Assembly (NCBI GenBank): GCA_963575745.1 | Contig: CAUYUJ010006474.1 | Span: 1-53,371, forward strand | Length of the DNA: 53,371 nucleotides | Direction of reading: 5' to 3' | Origin: Prorocentrum cordatum | Lineage: Eukaryota; Sar; Dinophyceae; Prorocentrales; Prorocentraceae | Part shown: positions 10,901 to 19,065 of the stretch, piece by piece | Layout: each line of letters begins with the position of its first letter | Position numbering within the stretch: position 1 is the stretch's first letter | Position numbers and translations under genes: made by a program | The notes under the pieces: model-generated | Databases searched by the model: none | What the model was told of the DNA's origin: nothing | Seen by the model: only the letters and a program-made list of their open reading frames with translations

Positions 10901-13900
10901 TGTCAGGTTGTGGATGGTCTGGGCGTTGTTGATGTGGGGTATCGGCTTTGTGTGTGCAGTCTTGTTGTTGTAGTGCTTGACGACGCCTTCGATGTCGGTG
11001 TTGATGCCATTCTCGATGTTGCCGTAGTATCGAAGGGCATGCTCCGCAATGGCTTGTGGCGTCGTGAGTGGAGCTCCGTTATCGTCTTGGCGTATTTTGG
11101 GAGTCGGGGTTCTCTTAGGCGTTCGGCCGCCGTATGTGAGTAAGGCCCTCACGTTTGCCCATTCCTTCCGCGGGGCATTCCCTGCGGCTGATAATATCAT
11201 GTTGTCGGAGAAGCTCTCGAGGTGGGCGTCGCGGTCAAGGTCGAGGCGGGTTCTGAGAATGCGGTCGGTGTCTTGGATGAAGCTCAAGTATGAGTCGAAA
11301 AGGTTCGTAGTGAAAGTGGTCGTGCCATCGGTATCGTCGTGGTGTGGAGCCGTGGTATGGTCGGGGTCCGTGTGGTTGATGAAGAGGATGGTCTTGATCA
11401 TCAGCTGAGTGTATCCAGGGATGTCCATGAGGTGGATGACGTCGTCGGGGGACGCTGATGCTGACTGGTTTGCAATGAGGTGCGCGGTGTATCGGATCCG
11501 TCTGCGTGACTTCTTGGAGCCAATGCCATTCCTTTTCACGATGCGGATCGTCTTGATGAGGGTGCGTCGGAATCGAAGAAGAGCGTAGGAGGCCCCGGTG
11601 ATGTAGGGCTTGCGGGGGGCATGATGCTGCTTTTTGAAGCTGGCGTAGGCTGCGTCCTTTATCTGATCGACGATGCTCTTGGTATGGTCGTTGAGGTTGG
11701 TCTCCCAGGGGGGGTGTTGGATCTGCTGCAGGCGTCGTTGAAAGTCGTTCTTGGCTGTCTCGGAGTCGAGCTTAGTGGTGTCGAGCTTGGGCGTGCCGTG
11801 CTGGTAAGTGGTCTCGACTGTGTAGGCGAGGTTAGCCTTGACAGGGAAGTGGTCGTTCTTTTGTGAGTGGTCGTGTTCTGTGTCGATACCGTACATTACG
11901 GACGTGTAGGAGATCGAGTCAAAAAGCTCGTGGCCAACCACTATGTAGTCCAGTCTGTGTACGTCCTTGCCTGAGTCCCATGTATAGTGGTCCTGGCCTC
12001 CGCTTTTGAAGGTGTTCGCGGCTATGAGAGAGTTGCCTTGCAGGACCCTGTGGAAGCGTTCGCCGTTGTCGTCCTCCTTTTGCTTGAAGCCTTGATCGCC
12101 GATTGCCTGGCTGCATAAGCTTCCCGTTCGAGCGTTGGCATCGATGAGGAAGATGTTGATATTGTGGTTAGACGTTGCGCACTCAATCATCTCCCAGAAG
12201 GTATCCTTTTCGTGTGGCTTAGCTCGAGAATGTGGTGCGTGGGCGACGCAGACTGTATTTCGAAATCCTGGGGCTTCGATCCTTACTACGAGATGCCGAG
12301 GGCTGTGCTCGATGACGGTGAACTGATCGGGGCGGAAGTAGAGGTCCTTGGCTCCTGCCTTTCCGTACGGCTTGCTGGTGAGTATGTGGAGCTCGCAGCC
12401 GAGGTTGTACTGATCGTGCCCCCCTGAGATGACGTGGTAGGCGTACGCACTCGTGCTGGTGATGTCGTTGCCGCTGCGAACTCCCCAGGGCGTGCGGGCT
12501 TCCTGGATGCCGATCAGGTGGAGGTCCTCCATGTACAGATTGAGCATTGTCTTTCTGAGCTTGTGTATCTTTTCTTTTCGTCGTCGAGCGCCGTGGCCAG
12601 GTTCGCGCCCTGACTGGATGTTGTAGGTGGCGATGTTGACATCTATCTCGGTCGAGGTCTTCGTGGACTTGGTTGGTGTCGAGAGGTGAGCTGTCGTTGC
12701 CGTGGTGTCGATGCGTTGGGCCTTGAGCATCCCAGGTGAAAAGGATGGGTAAGCGTCCTTGGTGTGGTTGTCGGCGTCGAGTAGGAATTCCCAGCATCGC
12801 TGAGGGGACGCGTTGAGTATGTTAGCCCATTCAGGTTGTGGGTGCGGGTAGTCCTCGATGCGGGCGTAGTTGGCTGCGGCGTCGGCAACTTCGTTCCAGG
12901 GGTTCATCTCATGGGCGTGGACGTGACACAGGTCGACATATTCCTTGACGTGCGAGTACATGATCACCAGTAGCTGCACGAGGTGGGCGTCTCGGTTGGT
13001 AAAAGCCTCCATCCTGGCCAGTTGGATCGCTCCCAGCGAGTCGGAGTGGACCGATATCCTGTGATTGATGTCCTTGTGGATGATGTAGGCGAGCGCCCAG
13101 ATGAGCGCTGTGATCTCGCTGGATGTCGAGGTGGTCTCGTTGTCCGTGAGGTTTTGGATCTCCACGAGGGTGGAGTCGCGGTGCTTGCCGACTATTGCGC
13201 CTTGAAAAGAGAAGCCTTCTTCGTCTTCACCGACGAGTACAACTGACCATCCGTCTTGACCATGTTGGCGTGGGTGTTTGGAGCCGTCGGTATATAAGTG
13301 CAGGCGAGAATCTCGTAGGAGCTGTCGGTATGGGAATGTTCGCATCATGTAATCTGAAACCTCGTTGTGGCATCGGTCGGTAAATTTGAAGGTCAGCCTG
13401 GGAGCCTGAAGTCGTCGAAGGTGCTGGAGTAAGGGCTCCTGCTCGTCGAAGTCGATGTGGTAGAGGATATTGTCGGTCTGCTGGTCGCGGGTGTGGACCT
13501 CGCGCGAGAATCGAACATGCCGTACTGCCTCGTGGCTCTCCGCATTCGGCAGGTCGGTCTGTCCGTGTGGAATCTGGGTAACTTCACGGGAGTCAAAATT
13601 GGGAGGTTGTGGCCGGCAGGGAATTGATGTACATGGCCGGCTCGGTGAGTCACAAAATTGTCGGTCTCGATCGCCATCTTGGCCAAAATGGCTAGTGCGT
13701 CGATGCCTTGTTGGTGTCTCTAGTCGTTCTTGCCCCCCTCCTGTGTCGTACTCACAAAGCGATGCATCCTCTCGAGGTGTAGGCGGTGGCGTCGTCATCG
13801 TCGGGATCGACCGTGACTGGGCTTCCGCTGGTGGAGGATGTGAGTCGACATGCTGCCGTCGAGGTTGGGTGGCAGTAGTTGGTCGTTCCGCTATCGTATG

Positions 13901-14143
13901 TGGTTCTAGTGTGGGGTCTGTGTGAGACAGCCTTCTCGCGCTCCCCAAGCGAGAGGTAGAGGCCGAGGGGATGGTCCACGGTCCACTACTAGGCTGTGGT
14001 ATGTTGGGCGGTGTGTGGATTTCCCACATGTCGCCGTGCTCGTACAGGTCTGGAGGTGCGCTCTCCCCATCGCGCATGCCTCTATTGGCTGATGAGAGGG
14101 TAGGTGAAACTTGTGAAGTGTCGTATGGTGAATCGTAGCTCAC
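7979..14143 (-). CDS. ORF2 of copy B: RNase H - EEP endonuclease - reverse transcriptase - zinc-finger polyprotein
   Basis: 2054 codons from GTG 14143. The frame is open upstream to 14413, overlapping the end of ORF1. The first in-frame ATG is residue 23, so translation probably enters by -1 frameshift from ORF1. Domains (residues): Pro-rich 1-230; RNase H about 280-430 with D285 (YTDGSK), E343 (SSEIT), D368 (HSDS) and D421 (EVADAAA); EEP endonuclease about 500-775 with N508, E548 (IGIQEAR), D668 and N670 (DANARTG), D732 (LDYIVV), D764 and H765 (NDH); RT about 1085-1425 with QCGAVPHKATD, FLDLREAF (D1221), RPGVPYSDAAFNM and FVDD (D1371, D1372); a C2H2 finger at C1695, C1698, H1711, H1716; a C2HC finger at C1731, C1734, H1747, C1754. 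All catalytic residues are present. The protein should nick the target, copy element RNA and remove the RNA strand. RNase H normally lies after RT in LINEs; here it lies first. The C-terminus ends in PPTTS-type repeats. Confidence 0.92.
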   Translation of the reverse strand: MSYDSPYDTSQVSPTLSSANRGMRDGESAPPDLYEHGDMWEIHTPPNIPQPSSGPWTIPSASTSRLGSARRLSHTDPTLEPHTIAERPTTATQPRRQHVDSHPPPAEAQSRSIPTMTTPPPTPREDASLCEYDTGGGQERLETPTRHRRTSHFGQDGDRDRQFCDSPSRPCTSIPCRPQPPNFDSREVTQIPHGQTDLPNAESHEAVRHVRFSREVHTRDQQTDNILYHIDFDEQEPLLQHLRRLQAPRLTFKFTDRCHNEVSDYMMRTFPYRQLLRDSRLHLYTDGSKHPRQHGQDGWSVVLVGEDEEGFSFQGAIVGKHRDSTLVEIQNLTDNETTSTSSEITALIWALAYIIHKDINHRISVHSDSLGAIQLARMEAFTNRDAHLVQLLVIMYSHVKEYVDLCHVHAHEMNPWNEVADAAANYARIEDYPHPQPEWANILNASPQRCWEFLLDADNHTKDAYPSFSPGMLKAQRIDTTATTAHLSTPTKSTKTSTEIDVNIATYNIQSGREPGHGARRRKEKIHKLRKTMLNLYMEDLHLIGIQEARTPWGVRSGNDITSTSAYAYHVISGGHDQYNLGCELHILTSKPYGKAGAKDLYFRPDQFTVIEHSPRHLVVRIEAPGFRNTVCVAHAPHSRAKPHEKDTFWEMIECATSNHNINIFLIDANARTGSLCSQAIGDQGFKQKEDDNGERFHRVLQGNSLIAANTFKSGGQDHYTWDSGKDVHRLDYIVVGHELFDSISYTSVMYGIDTEHDHSQKNDHFPVKANLAYTVETTYQHGTPKLDTTKLDSETAKNDFQRRLQQIQHPPWETNLNDHTKSIVDQIKDAAYASFKKQHHAPRKPYITGASYALLRFRRTLIKTIRIVKRNGIGSKKSRRRIRYTAHLIANQSASASPDDVIHLMDIPGYTQLMIKTILFINHTDPDHTTAPHHDDTDGTTTFTTNLFDSYLSFIQDTDRILRTRLDLDRDAHLESFSDNMILSAAGNAPRKEWANVRALLTYGGRTPKRTPTPKIRQDDNGAPLTTPQAIAEHALRYYGNIENGINTDIEGVVKHYNNKTAHTKPIPHINNAQTIHNLTAALAASKKGKRGGPDGNTDDMARAAPRQIARLLHPIMMKMQMMTTEPISAKGGFSTHFSKGQGQLHLQKAYRGILLNNTIGKINSKFLRGLFRDILPDLLMDTQCGAVPHKATDFITHTAYTFLDDCRAQARTGSILFLDLREAFHSVIREFMFQLPTQEDELEDVIDNIEIPICLLPSLRQRLRCPAHLNAHVDDSHLCALVADHHTANWMTAKGTDAYVIPRTSTRPGVPYSDAAFNMHFALVLQAITDDAEGAEDGESGHHIRPCDNPLFSTAPHQGGKLTNMSFVDDLTDFNSTTSHSDIIDITKTSAERLCRTAFTYGLKPHPDKTKVIISFNGTGSNVVRSRLAQQNITSIQLSIMSISVQITDQHRLLGTILTNGSMGPEVQNRMRRTEASARALERQILRRRHLPRKTKIKYVHALSTASLTFNHHVWPALTQTDHQRISNAYSKPYRTAAGLPKTNSHLHHFTATEVVAYTGIPDFDHHQSAGRLRYLPRLLRHAPQQLLQLLDNQRRRKGSWTYMLFQDFDFLRTYLDDQRWPTTSKLDPDVFSWARTTPKHFTNSVNLAITNYIRASKDRAHADKLTKVLRPDGPTGADTTPSRDNGACNFICYECGIVTKTKQGMAIHIGREHRRPDHPRNWASGTSCRICRQNFHSFAKLVKHLTTVARCRRSWHMWYLQGPALTEEDVATNQAIYATSIADNKRRGRPELYHHIPAHASDVTPLPSLDLSPSPPPFFPTVPELTPPPPAHHPRTPTRNKTIYYLTNTERHPNDLLDITDQRLCYKGMVMERVIMTFDDLYSADHPSQHDALDSIHQHIRQGDFAGVMINLSPRTWIDLGDGDQHDRKAASSRTTTDPWGRESLGGEAAERRLIANHHARIAIHTFHAAHVAEVPVLLAQPAAPAGPSLFWNTERCSDDLRRHQQHLCNTLRPLPGARQLTRRLRRLHCGPPTTSWRPPTTTSGRPPTTS

Positions 14144-14240
14144 CAGGGGCTCAAATAGTCGGCGCTTGACGTCGTCGGCGTAACCACTGCAGGAGTCGGA
14201 AGTGCCGTCGTTGCGCTGGCATTCTTCTGGTGTGATGCTG

Positions 14241-14296
14241 GGCCGCTCCCCCTGGGCCAGTTGCCCCCCAGGGGGTGAGGGCCTCTTTAGTTTTTT
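14241..14296 (-). promoter_or_regulatory. Predicted -1 ribosomal frameshift cassette, copy B
   Basis: Heptamer A AAA AAC (14296-14290) in ORF1 phase, directly before the TAA stop (14289-14287). The 6-nt spacer is TAAAGA. The stem-loop at 14283-14241 has a perfect 9-bp core (14275-14248) plus outer CT/AG and GGCC/GGCC pairs. The loop CTGG could also pair with a CCAG just downstream, giving a pseudoknot. After slippage the next codon is CTA and 49 open codons lead to the GTG at 14143. Confidence 0.82.
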
Positions 14297-16923
14297 GGTG
14301 AGTTGACCGCGGGGACTTCCTCGTCGTTGAGGAAGGTTGGCACTCGGTCTCCTGGGTCTGCGAAGCCGTCTCCGATGTCGCAGATACGGACTTTCTTGGG
14401 CATGGTCGCTCGTTTAGATGATCCGTTTTTTCGGAGGGCGGTGCGGGGCGGGGGGGCAGAGGTGGCGCGGTCGGGCGTGGCGAGGTGGAAGCGGGGTGGT
14501 GGTTGGATTGGCTGCATCGGTGCGGTAGGGGATATGTCGGCCAGTGGAATGCGCACTGGGGTGGAGGGTGGTGGTGCGTCGTCATCGGAAGTGATGTCAA
14601 TGAGAAGAGTAGTGGATGGGTGGTTGTGCTTGGTTGAGTCTGTCCTTCTGGTGCGTGGTGGTGGCGCTGAGCTGGGTCGGTCATTTTGCGGGTCGGGTGG
14701 GTGGAAGCCGATGGGCGTATGCTGCTCGGTGGGGATCGGCGTAAGCGAGGCGGGGGTGGGTAAAGGCGTGGGGACAGGGAAGGGATATGCGTCACTCGCA
14801 ACAGGGGTTGGGCTGCAAAGGTCGTCGTCGTCGGCTGGGATTGGGGTGTGCACGCTGGCGTCGTCGGCGTCGTGGCATGGGCGTCTCGCAGTGGGAGTGG
14901 CGGTTGGCATCGCAGGTGTCGGTCGAGGCGGAAGCGCGGGAATCGAAATCTGGCGGGGCATTCCTTCACAACGTGGTGGTGGTGTGCTGCTGCGCTGTCC
15001 GCTGTTGCTGGGCTGTCCTCCGCTGCTGCTGCCGCGGTTTCTGAGGTATAGTTGATAGCCCGAGTCATCAGAGGAAGACGGTGGGGTCAGCAGGTGGAGT
15101 GCCGCTTGAACCTGTTTGTCGATCTGTGCTTGTTCAGCATCTGCTTGGGCTTGCAGTCGTGCGTCTTCCTCGTCTCGTTCTTGGAGTTGTGTGTCGAGCT
15201 CCCTGAGGATGTCCACGTCGATGCTGGTGCCGAACTCGTGGGCTTGCCGTAGTTCGCAATGCAGTCGCTCGCGCTCCTGTCTATGTTGCTGAAGGTGCTC
15301 CTGTAGTTGGAGTTGGTGCTGCTCCTGGAGTTCGTTCTCGAAGCGTTGCATGTCGCTGGAAGAGCCTCGAAGCTTGTCGATCTCGCTGTTGTACTCGCTC
15401 TGGGCCATCATGGTGCGGTACTTCTGAGCCTGTACTTGTCCGAACTCCTCCAAAAGTAGCTCCTTAGCATCCTGTATCTGGTTCTGTTCAAGCCTCGCGA
15501 TGTTGCTGATGCCCTGCTGGGCCTGAGCTTTCTCAGAGAGAAGACGCTGCTGTTGTTCGTGGCATCGTTGTTGATATTGTTTGACCATGATCTCAGCATT
15601 CTCCTGTAGCTGGTGTCGGAAAGTCTCTTCCTCTTGCCTCCTCTGGATGATGAAGGTGGCGAGGTGAGCTGACTCCTCCTCCCTGAGCTGGTCTCGCAGG
15701 TGGGCCTCCTTCTGCTGGTAGTGAGCCATGTTCTCCGTGATGGATTCTTGAGCCTCGTGTCGGAGCCGCTCCTCGCGTTGTCGGAAGGCTTGGATCTCGT
15801 CGTAGTACGACTGTCTCTGCTGGATTTGTGCCTGCTGAAGTTGTTCCTGGCAGTGCTGTAGGTGTTGCGAAAGCTCCTGAATCTGCTCGGTCTGCCGTTG
15901 ACGCTGTGCTTCGTGTTGTTCGGATTCAGCTCGTTCATGATGGAGAAACGCCAGATGGTGTTGGTGTATACCGTGGTTGCGCTGCTGCTCGTCCACTCTC
16001 CTCGTCAGCACGTCGATGAGGTTCCGTAGGTCGCTGCCGTCGTTGGTGGTCGGAGCAGGCACTGGCTCAGACGCGGGTTGACGAGATGGTGGTCGTTGTC
16101 GTCTCTCGGGGTGTGGTGTCTTGCCTCTGACTCGATGGCGCCCGTCGTCTTCACCGTCTCCGTCACAGCTGTCTTCGTAAAGTTCAGCGTGTTCTCGATA
16201 CTTCTTGGCCTCGGAGATGAGTGCCTTGAGGGATGCGATCTCGCCTTTGATTTCGTCGTGCTCCTTATTGAGGTCGTTGAGCTGGCTCTCGACGGTCTGC
16301 TGTCTCTGGATTCGTGACTCCACTTGGGATCTGTATTGTGCGATGCGAGCCGTCGGTGTGTCCAGCAGGTGGATCATGGTCTTGACTATGGCTAGCTCCT
16401 CGATGAGGCGGGTTGGGTCGACTTGTGCTTGCCTGGCTCCGTGTACTTGGTCAGCGAGACGTGCCATCCTCGCCACCTTGGTGGCGTGCCATACCCGACG
16501 TATGTCTGGCTCGTCGGGGGGAAGAGAAAAGCTCTCGTGTCCCTTGGCCTCCGAAAGCAGGGCGGGCATTATTTTGTCAGTGACCTCCAGCTGTCGTTTC
16601 GTAAGCTTTGGCAGATGTCGGTGATCGTTGGTGGCGTCTTCGGGGGCCTGGTAGCGTCTCCTTGATGGAGTCCGCTTCGTTCTCGATGTCGTGGAGTCGT
16701 ACTGATACTTCTGTTGATGATGGGCGTCGTTGTGCTGCTGTCGATCCTCGTCGTGTTGGGAGTTGTGGTGGTGCTGGTTGTGCTGGTGCTGGTACCGTGG
16801 CTGCTGCTGTCCATGCCCTCCATTGTGTCGGCGATGAGAGGATCCAGATGCTGGCGTACTTGACCTCCATGGCCACGGCTTGGCCCCCACTGGATGGCCG
16901 TGAGACTTCGTATTGGTCGCCAT
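14287..16923 (-). CDS. ORF1 of copy B: Q/E-rich coiled-coil protein
   Basis: An 878-residue protein, orthologous in position and sequence to the ORF1 of copy A; the conserved MATNTK start is at 16923. The frame continues upstream to 17496 without a stop, but that extension is GC-rich leader whose frame is not kept in copy A, so I do not include it. It is His/Gln-rich at the start and then mostly coiled coil; the stretch from LTRRVDEQQRNHGIHQHH to QVQAALHLLTPPSS is dominated by Gln, Glu, Arg and His in heptad-like spacing. The tail is Pro/Ser/Thr-rich with a DDDD cluster. It carries a 16-residue insertion containing MPRQISIP that copy A lacks. It has no recognised enzymatic motif. As the N-terminal part of a predicted ORF1-ORF2 fusion it would be Gag-like in role, which is inference from position. 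Confidence 0.8.
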   Translation of the reverse strand: MATNTKSHGHPVGAKPWPWRSSTPASGSSHRRHNGGHGQQQPRYQHQHNQHHHNSQHDEDRQQHNDAHHQQKYQYDSTTSRTKRTPSRRRYQAPEDATNDHRHLPKLTKRQLEVTDKIMPALLSEAKGHESFSLPPDEPDIRRVWHATKVARMARLADQVHGARQAQVDPTRLIEELAIVKTMIHLLDTPTARIAQYRSQVESRIQRQQTVESQLNDLNKEHDEIKGEIASLKALISEAKKYREHAELYEDSCDGDGEDDGRHRVRGKTPHPERRQRPPSRQPASEPVPAPTTNDGSDLRNLIDVLTRRVDEQQRNHGIHQHHLAFLHHERAESEQHEAQRQRQTEQIQELSQHLQHCQEQLQQAQIQQRQSYYDEIQAFRQREERLRHEAQESITENMAHYQQKEAHLRDQLREEESAHLATFIIQRRQEEETFRHQLQENAEIMVKQYQQRCHEQQQRLLSEKAQAQQGISNIARLEQNQIQDAKELLLEEFGQVQAQKYRTMMAQSEYNSEIDKLRGSSSDMQRFENELQEQHQLQLQEHLQQHRQERERLHCELRQAHEFGTSIDVDILRELDTQLQERDEEDARLQAQADAEQAQIDKQVQAALHLLTPPSSSDDSGYQLYLRNRGSSSGGQPSNSGQRSSTPPPRCEGMPRQISIPALPPRPTPAMPTATPTARRPCHDADDASVHTPIPADDDDLCSPTPVASDAYPFPVPTPLPTPASLTPIPTEQHTPIGFHPPDPQNDRPSSAPPPRTRRTDSTKHNHPSTTLLIDITSDDDAPPPSTPVRIPLADISPTAPMQPIQPPPRFHLATPDRATSAPPPRTALRKNGSSKRATMPKKVRICDIGDGFADPGDRVPTFLNDEEVPAVNSPKN
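14938..14962 (-). repeat. 25-bp shared insert core, copy B ORF1
   Basis: Second occurrence of the core described at 4176-4200, within a 48-nt in-frame insertion found only in ORF1 of copy B. The two host positions are not homologous to each other. Confidence 0.7.
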
Positions 16924-17307
16924 CTTGCTGGTCTCGAAGTCCTGCAGCTCGTACTGCTGGTCGCGCTGGTGCTTCTGCGCCGAGTGGTGGCTGGCCAGGG
17001 TGTCGGCAGCCCTCAAGACGCGCAGGAGGGCCCGCGCCGACGCCCGGCGCTCCCTCTGCCGCCTGTGCCAGGCGGGCTCGGGCGTCGGGCCTCTCCTGGG
17101 CGCGCCGAGGCGCGCGGCAGCCGCCAGGCGGGGGGCCAGGGCGCGGCAGCGGGCGGCGAATCGCCGATCCGCGGCGCGCGGAGCCCGGCCTCGCGATCGG
17201 CCTGCGAGGCGGGATCGATCGGGCGGCTGGCGCCGATCGACCCTGACCGAGCGATCGGTCGCAGGCCCAGATCGCCAGAGGCCAAATGGGCTTTTACTCT
17301 CCAGGCT
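16924..17307 (-). other. 5' leader of copy B
   Basis: Matches 7169-7550 with small indels. Similarity ends at 17307 just after CTCTCCAGGCT, which is taken as the element's 5' end. Confidence 0.6.
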
Positions 17308-18290
17308 GCTCCTCCTTCTCGCGCTCCCGCTGCCGACCGGCGCCTGGGAGGTGCCTCCCCACTGGCGTCGTGGGCGGAAACACGCCCGCAGCCGCGGCCT
17401 CGTGGGCCAGGCCCCCAGGCCGTGACCCCGCAGGGACACAGGGCGCGATGCCCCCGCGCGTCCGCGGCGCACGGATACGGAACGCAGCCGTGCCACCGCG
17501 CCTGTCCGCGGGATCGCGCGCCCCGGAGGCCAACTTGCGAGGGCGTGGAGATGGACACGTTCGCCGCTCGTAAACGGACAGTGTTTTTTGTTACCCTTGG
17601 GTCTGTAACGCGCGTTCTGCCCCCCCCCCCTCCCCCCCCTTCCCCCCCCAATATCCTGACGCTCCCCCCCTCAGTGCGTCCCCGGCACTGCCGCAGTGCG
17701 TCCGGAACCACAGTCTGGAGGGGGCGGAGGCCGCTGCGTTATGCCCCTTCCCGTCCCCCCCCCTCCCCCCCATAACAACCGTTATGGCCGCGAATAAACA
17801 CATGCGCTCATGGGAGCGCGGTGGGCGGGAACAGCGGAAGGGGACGGGATGGTGCAAGGGCAGGGGGAGAAGGAGTACGTAGGGGGGGAGGGGAAATTCG
17901 AGGCTCGGTGGGAGGGGGTGGGGGGGGGGGAAGGGGTTTTCGTTGGGCCTTCCATGCTCTCTACGTCCGCTTGGGGACTGCCACGGGCGGCGCTGGGGCC
18001 CCAAGATGTTCGAGGAAGCTTGCAATGGGCGATGATCCGTGGCGAAGCATCCTGAAGCTCTCCCCCCCCGTAACGCCCGTGGTGGCCGCGAGCACAACAT
18101 TTGCGCTCGTGTATAGGTCCTTCCCAGCCCTGCCGCGGCGCCCACTGGCGCCCTGCCGGGCGCGCCCCGCGCCGCGCCCCCCGGCCCTCCCTTCGCCCGC
18201 GCCAGGCCCAGCTGCCCCGCGCGGCGTGGACCCTCGCGGCGCGCGCCGCGGCGTCGGCGCGCCGCCCCCGTCGCGCTCCCGCGAATTCCC
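17308..18290. other. GC-rich flank without a recognised gene
   Basis: Sequence upstream of copy B. It contains poly-C/C-rich tracts at about 17620-17660 and 17755-17775 and G-rich tracts near 17880-17935. Open frames here have simple Arg/Gly/Pro composition and no recognisable domain. Confidence 0.5.
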
Positions 18291-18302
18291 CGCGATCGCC
18301 GA

Positions 18303-18334
<32 letters not shown>

Positions 18335-18426
18335 ACGCCGACGCCGCCGACGACGACGACGACGACGGCGATGCCGACGACGACGGCGATGCCGACGACG
18401 ACACCGCCGCCGCCGCCAACGACGAC

Positions 18427-18457
<31 letters not shown>

Positions 18458-18520
18458 ACACCGCCGCCGCCGACGGCGACGACGACGGCGACGGTGACGG
18501 TGACGGTGACGTCGACCGCG
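18291..18520 (+). repeat. (GAC/GCC)n trinucleotide tract
   Basis: Imperfect GCCGAC and GACGAC repeats over about 220 bp. Read in frame it gives Asp/Ala runs, but no flanking protein-like sequence supports a gene. Confidence 0.85.
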
Positions 18521-18669
18521 TCGGGGGCCATCGGCGGCCCTCCAGCGGCGTCGTCTGCGAGGCCCGCGGAGAGCGGGTGCGTCGAGCGAGGAGGCCCCGA
18601 GGCCACGAGAGGCAGGATCTCCGCGCCTGGGACGGCTTGCGTCCAGATGCTCCAGGTGGGGTCCAGGCG

Positions 18670-19065
18670 CACTGGATCGGAGGATCCTCCTCTTCCTCCT
18701 CCTCCTCCTCCTTTTCCTTCTTTTCCTACACTTTTCCTCCTTCTCCTCCTCCTCCTCTTCCTCCTTTCCTCCTCCTCCTCCTCGTCCTCCTCCCCCTCCT
18801 CCTCCTCTTCCTTTTCCTCCTCCTCCTCCTCCCTCCTCTCGACCTCCTTGTCCTCCTCTTTCTCCTCCTCCTCCTCCTCCTCCTCCTCCTCCTCCTCGAC
18901 TTGTCCTCCTCACCTCCTCCTCCTCCTCCTCCTCCTCCTCCTCCTCCTCCTCTTCCTCTCCTCCTCTTCCTCCTCCTCCTCCTCCTCCTCCTCCTCCTCC
19001 TCCTCCTCCTCCTCCTCCTCCTCCTCCTCCTCCTCCTCCTCCCCCTCCTCTTCCTCTCGGGCCCC
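18670..19065 (+). repeat. (TCC)n microsatellite
   Basis: About 400 bp of CTCCTCCTC interrupted by CTT and CCC; polypyrimidine on the plus strand. Long Ser, Leu or Pro frames across it are artefacts of the repeat. Confidence 0.95.

Larger units (their letters stand above)
7551..17307 (-). mobile_element. Retroelement copy B, apparently full length
   Basis: This is the upstream member of the tandem pair and the intact one. It has a 5' leader (17307-16924), ORF1 (16923-14287), a -1 frameshift cassette (14296-14241) and ORF2 (open to the stop at 7979). RNase H, EEP and RT catalytic residues are all present. The 3' boundary is uncertain: 428 bp (7978-7551) separate the ORF2 stop from the 5' end of copy A and may be 3' UTR, target DNA or both. 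No poly(A) tail is seen there. Coding-length differences from copy A are one 48-nt indel in ORF1 and two indels totalling 60 nt in ORF2, all in frame. Confidence 0.85.

Noticed and set aside
14151-15068. 305-codon frame overlapping ORF1 and the linker on the minus strand
   Set aside because: It is the third frame under the Pro/Ser-rich ORF1 tail. Its sequence is low-complexity and it lacks the phase and conservation of the -1 frame.
1-17307. LTR retrotransposon
   Set aside because: No long terminal repeats, integrase or aspartic protease were seen. The endonuclease is APE-like and the RT motifs are LINE-like, despite the gag-pol style frameshift.
14287-17496. Extended ORF1 start at 17496 in copy B
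   Set aside because: The start is GTG and the extra 191 residues fall in the leader, whose reading frame is not kept in copy A. The shared MATNTK start is preferred.
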